From NCBI GenBank assembly GCA_004555335.1, contig SFII01000077.1, positions 1 through 6,907 on the forward strand: 6,907 bases of DNA, read 5' to 3'. Positions 6,470 through 6,907 of the stretch are shown piece after piece. The translations under genes were made by a program, and so were the position numbers. Below the pieces are notes generated by a model. That model did no database searches. It saw only the letters and a list, made by a program, of their open reading frames with translations, and was not told the origin of the DNA. The stretch comes from Coriobacteriaceae bacterium. Its GTDB lineage: Bacteria > Actinomycetota > Coriobacteriia > Coriobacteriales > Eggerthellaceae. The stretch's first letter is position 1. Every line of letters begins with the position of its first letter.

Positions 6470-6653
6470 GGCTTTGCTCTGAGTCCCCGGCTGCTTTGGA
6501 AGCGGCAGGATAGGTGCAGCATGGATATCGGTTCAGGTGCAGATGAACTATAAAGCTGCACAATCCAAGTATTGATGAAACAGTGCTCCTGCCAGAGCTC
6601 CATTCTGATCATTCGGCAGAAAACGCTTCACTCATCACTACACGTCAAACAGC
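6470..6653. other. Non-coding spacer after the 213-residue protein gene
   Basis: I see no convincing gene here. The left arm of a 25-nt inverted repeat begins 16 nt after the preceding stop. The frame of the preceding gene stays open after its TAA for 27 more codons, to a TAA at 6551, but with no good start. A 50-codon ATG frame from 6575 has no ribosome-binding site and no protein-like pattern. No terminator with a T-run is visible. Confidence 0.5.
6486..6510 (+). repeat. Left arm of a 25-nt inverted repeat
   Basis: Bases 6486-6510 begin CCCGGCTGCTTTGGA and end GCGGCAGGA. They match the reverse complement of 6853-6877 at 24 of 25 positions; the only difference is A at 6501. Each arm is itself an imperfect palindrome (CCGGCTGC against GCGGCAGG around a 7-nt loop). 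In the frame of the preceding gene it would read RLLWKRQ, and in the right arm the minus-strand frame reads RLLWTRQ. Confidence 0.75.
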
Positions 6654-6907
6654 CTATCCGCCATCTTGCCAATACGAGCATTCGACCGTCCAACCATACA
6701 TCTCCATCCTATGATCGCGGCTAATTACCGCCCACATGTAATGAATGAATATGCCTTCGGGCATACAGCTGATGGGGTGTGCTGCGGGAATCTTCTCAGG
6801 AAGAATCCTCAAGCGCAACGCATCAGCAAAAATGGTTGAAGTGTTCTCCGATTCCTGCCGCGTCCAAAGCAGCCGGGCCAAAAATGATTCGAGCAGCAGG
6901 GCTCTTC
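6654..6907 (-). CDS. Possible hypothetical protein, N-terminus beyond the right edge
   Basis: A minus-strand frame is open from the window edge to TAG at 6654-6656, about 84 residues. It includes ESFLARLLWTRQE, SENTSTIFADALRLRILPEK, IPAAHPISCMPEGIFIHYMW and an end WTVECSYWQDGG. The residue mix (several Trp and Tyr, alternating hydrophobic positions, balanced charges) looks more like protein than the competing plus-strand frames, which are broken by stops or lack starts. A TTG at 6881 could serve as a start but has no ribosome-binding site, so a gene continuing to the right is more likely. I recognise no family. It would converge on the 213-residue protein gene. The right arm of the 25-nt repeat lies within it. 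Confidence 0.4.
   Translation of the reverse strand, partial: RALLLESFLARLLWTRQESENTSTIFADALRLRILPEKIPAAHPISCMPEGIFIHYMWAVISRDHRMEMYGWTVECSYWQDGG
6853..6877 (-). repeat. Right arm of the 25-nt inverted repeat
   Basis: This is the reverse complement of 6486-6510 with one mismatch. The segment between the arms is 342 nt, so an element bounded by them would be 392 bp. The bases just outside the two arms do not match as a target-site duplication, and the similarity stops sharply at both ends. Confidence 0.75.

Noticed and set aside
6575..6727. 50-codon plus-strand ORF beginning MKQCSCQSS
   Set aside because: It has no ribosome-binding site, an unlikely composition, and overlaps the more protein-like minus-strand frame.

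Overview
The window has two unlike halves. From position 1 to about 5,600 it is GC-rich bacterial DNA with every gene on the minus strand, so transcription runs right to left. The genes, in transcription order, are: a broken GNAT acetyltransferase, a small FMN-type flavoprotein of the pyridoxamine 5'-phosphate oxidase/NimA class, a YgiQ-family radical SAM protein, a short nitroreductase, and a class III fructose-1,6-bisphosphatase that runs off the left edge. Class III FBPase with YgiQ, a nitroreductase and a Nim-like flavoprotein, at high GC, suggests an anaerobic gut-type bacterium. A Coriobacteriia/Eggerthellales-like actinobacterium is my best guess, but a high-GC Firmicute cannot be excluded.

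From about 5,600 to the right end the base composition falls (a hand count gives about 50% GC in the block 5881-5940, against 70% in 2881-2940) and coding switches to the plus strand. This part holds a short ORF that seems to lack its beginning, a well-formed sigma70-type promoter, and an intact 213-residue protein of unknown function. After these come a near-perfect 25-nt inverted repeat (24 of 25 bases) and a probable minus-strand gene cut by the right edge. The acetyltransferase has lost its N-terminal half exactly where the composition changes, so about 5,600-5,620 is best read as a recombination, insertion or deletion junction. An assembly join is the main alternative.

Layout of the left half: the terminator at 2036-2061 separates fbp from the ygiQ-nitroreductase unit. 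The nitroreductase starts inside the end of ygiQ, with a 113-nt out-of-frame overlap. ygiQ appears to be leaderless: a perfect TATAAT ends six bases before its ATG, there is no Shine-Dalgarno sequence, and three AGCACCCG repeats sit just upstream where a regulator could bind. The flavoprotein gene lies 95 nt upstream of ygiQ and 43 nt downstream of the acetyltransferase remnant. FBPase supplies the gluconeogenic step. The radical SAM protein and the two flavoproteins form a loose redox neighbourhood, but no shared pathway can be shown from the sequence.

No rRNA, tRNA, CRISPR array, integrase or transposase was seen. The most unusual material is in 5,600-6,907.
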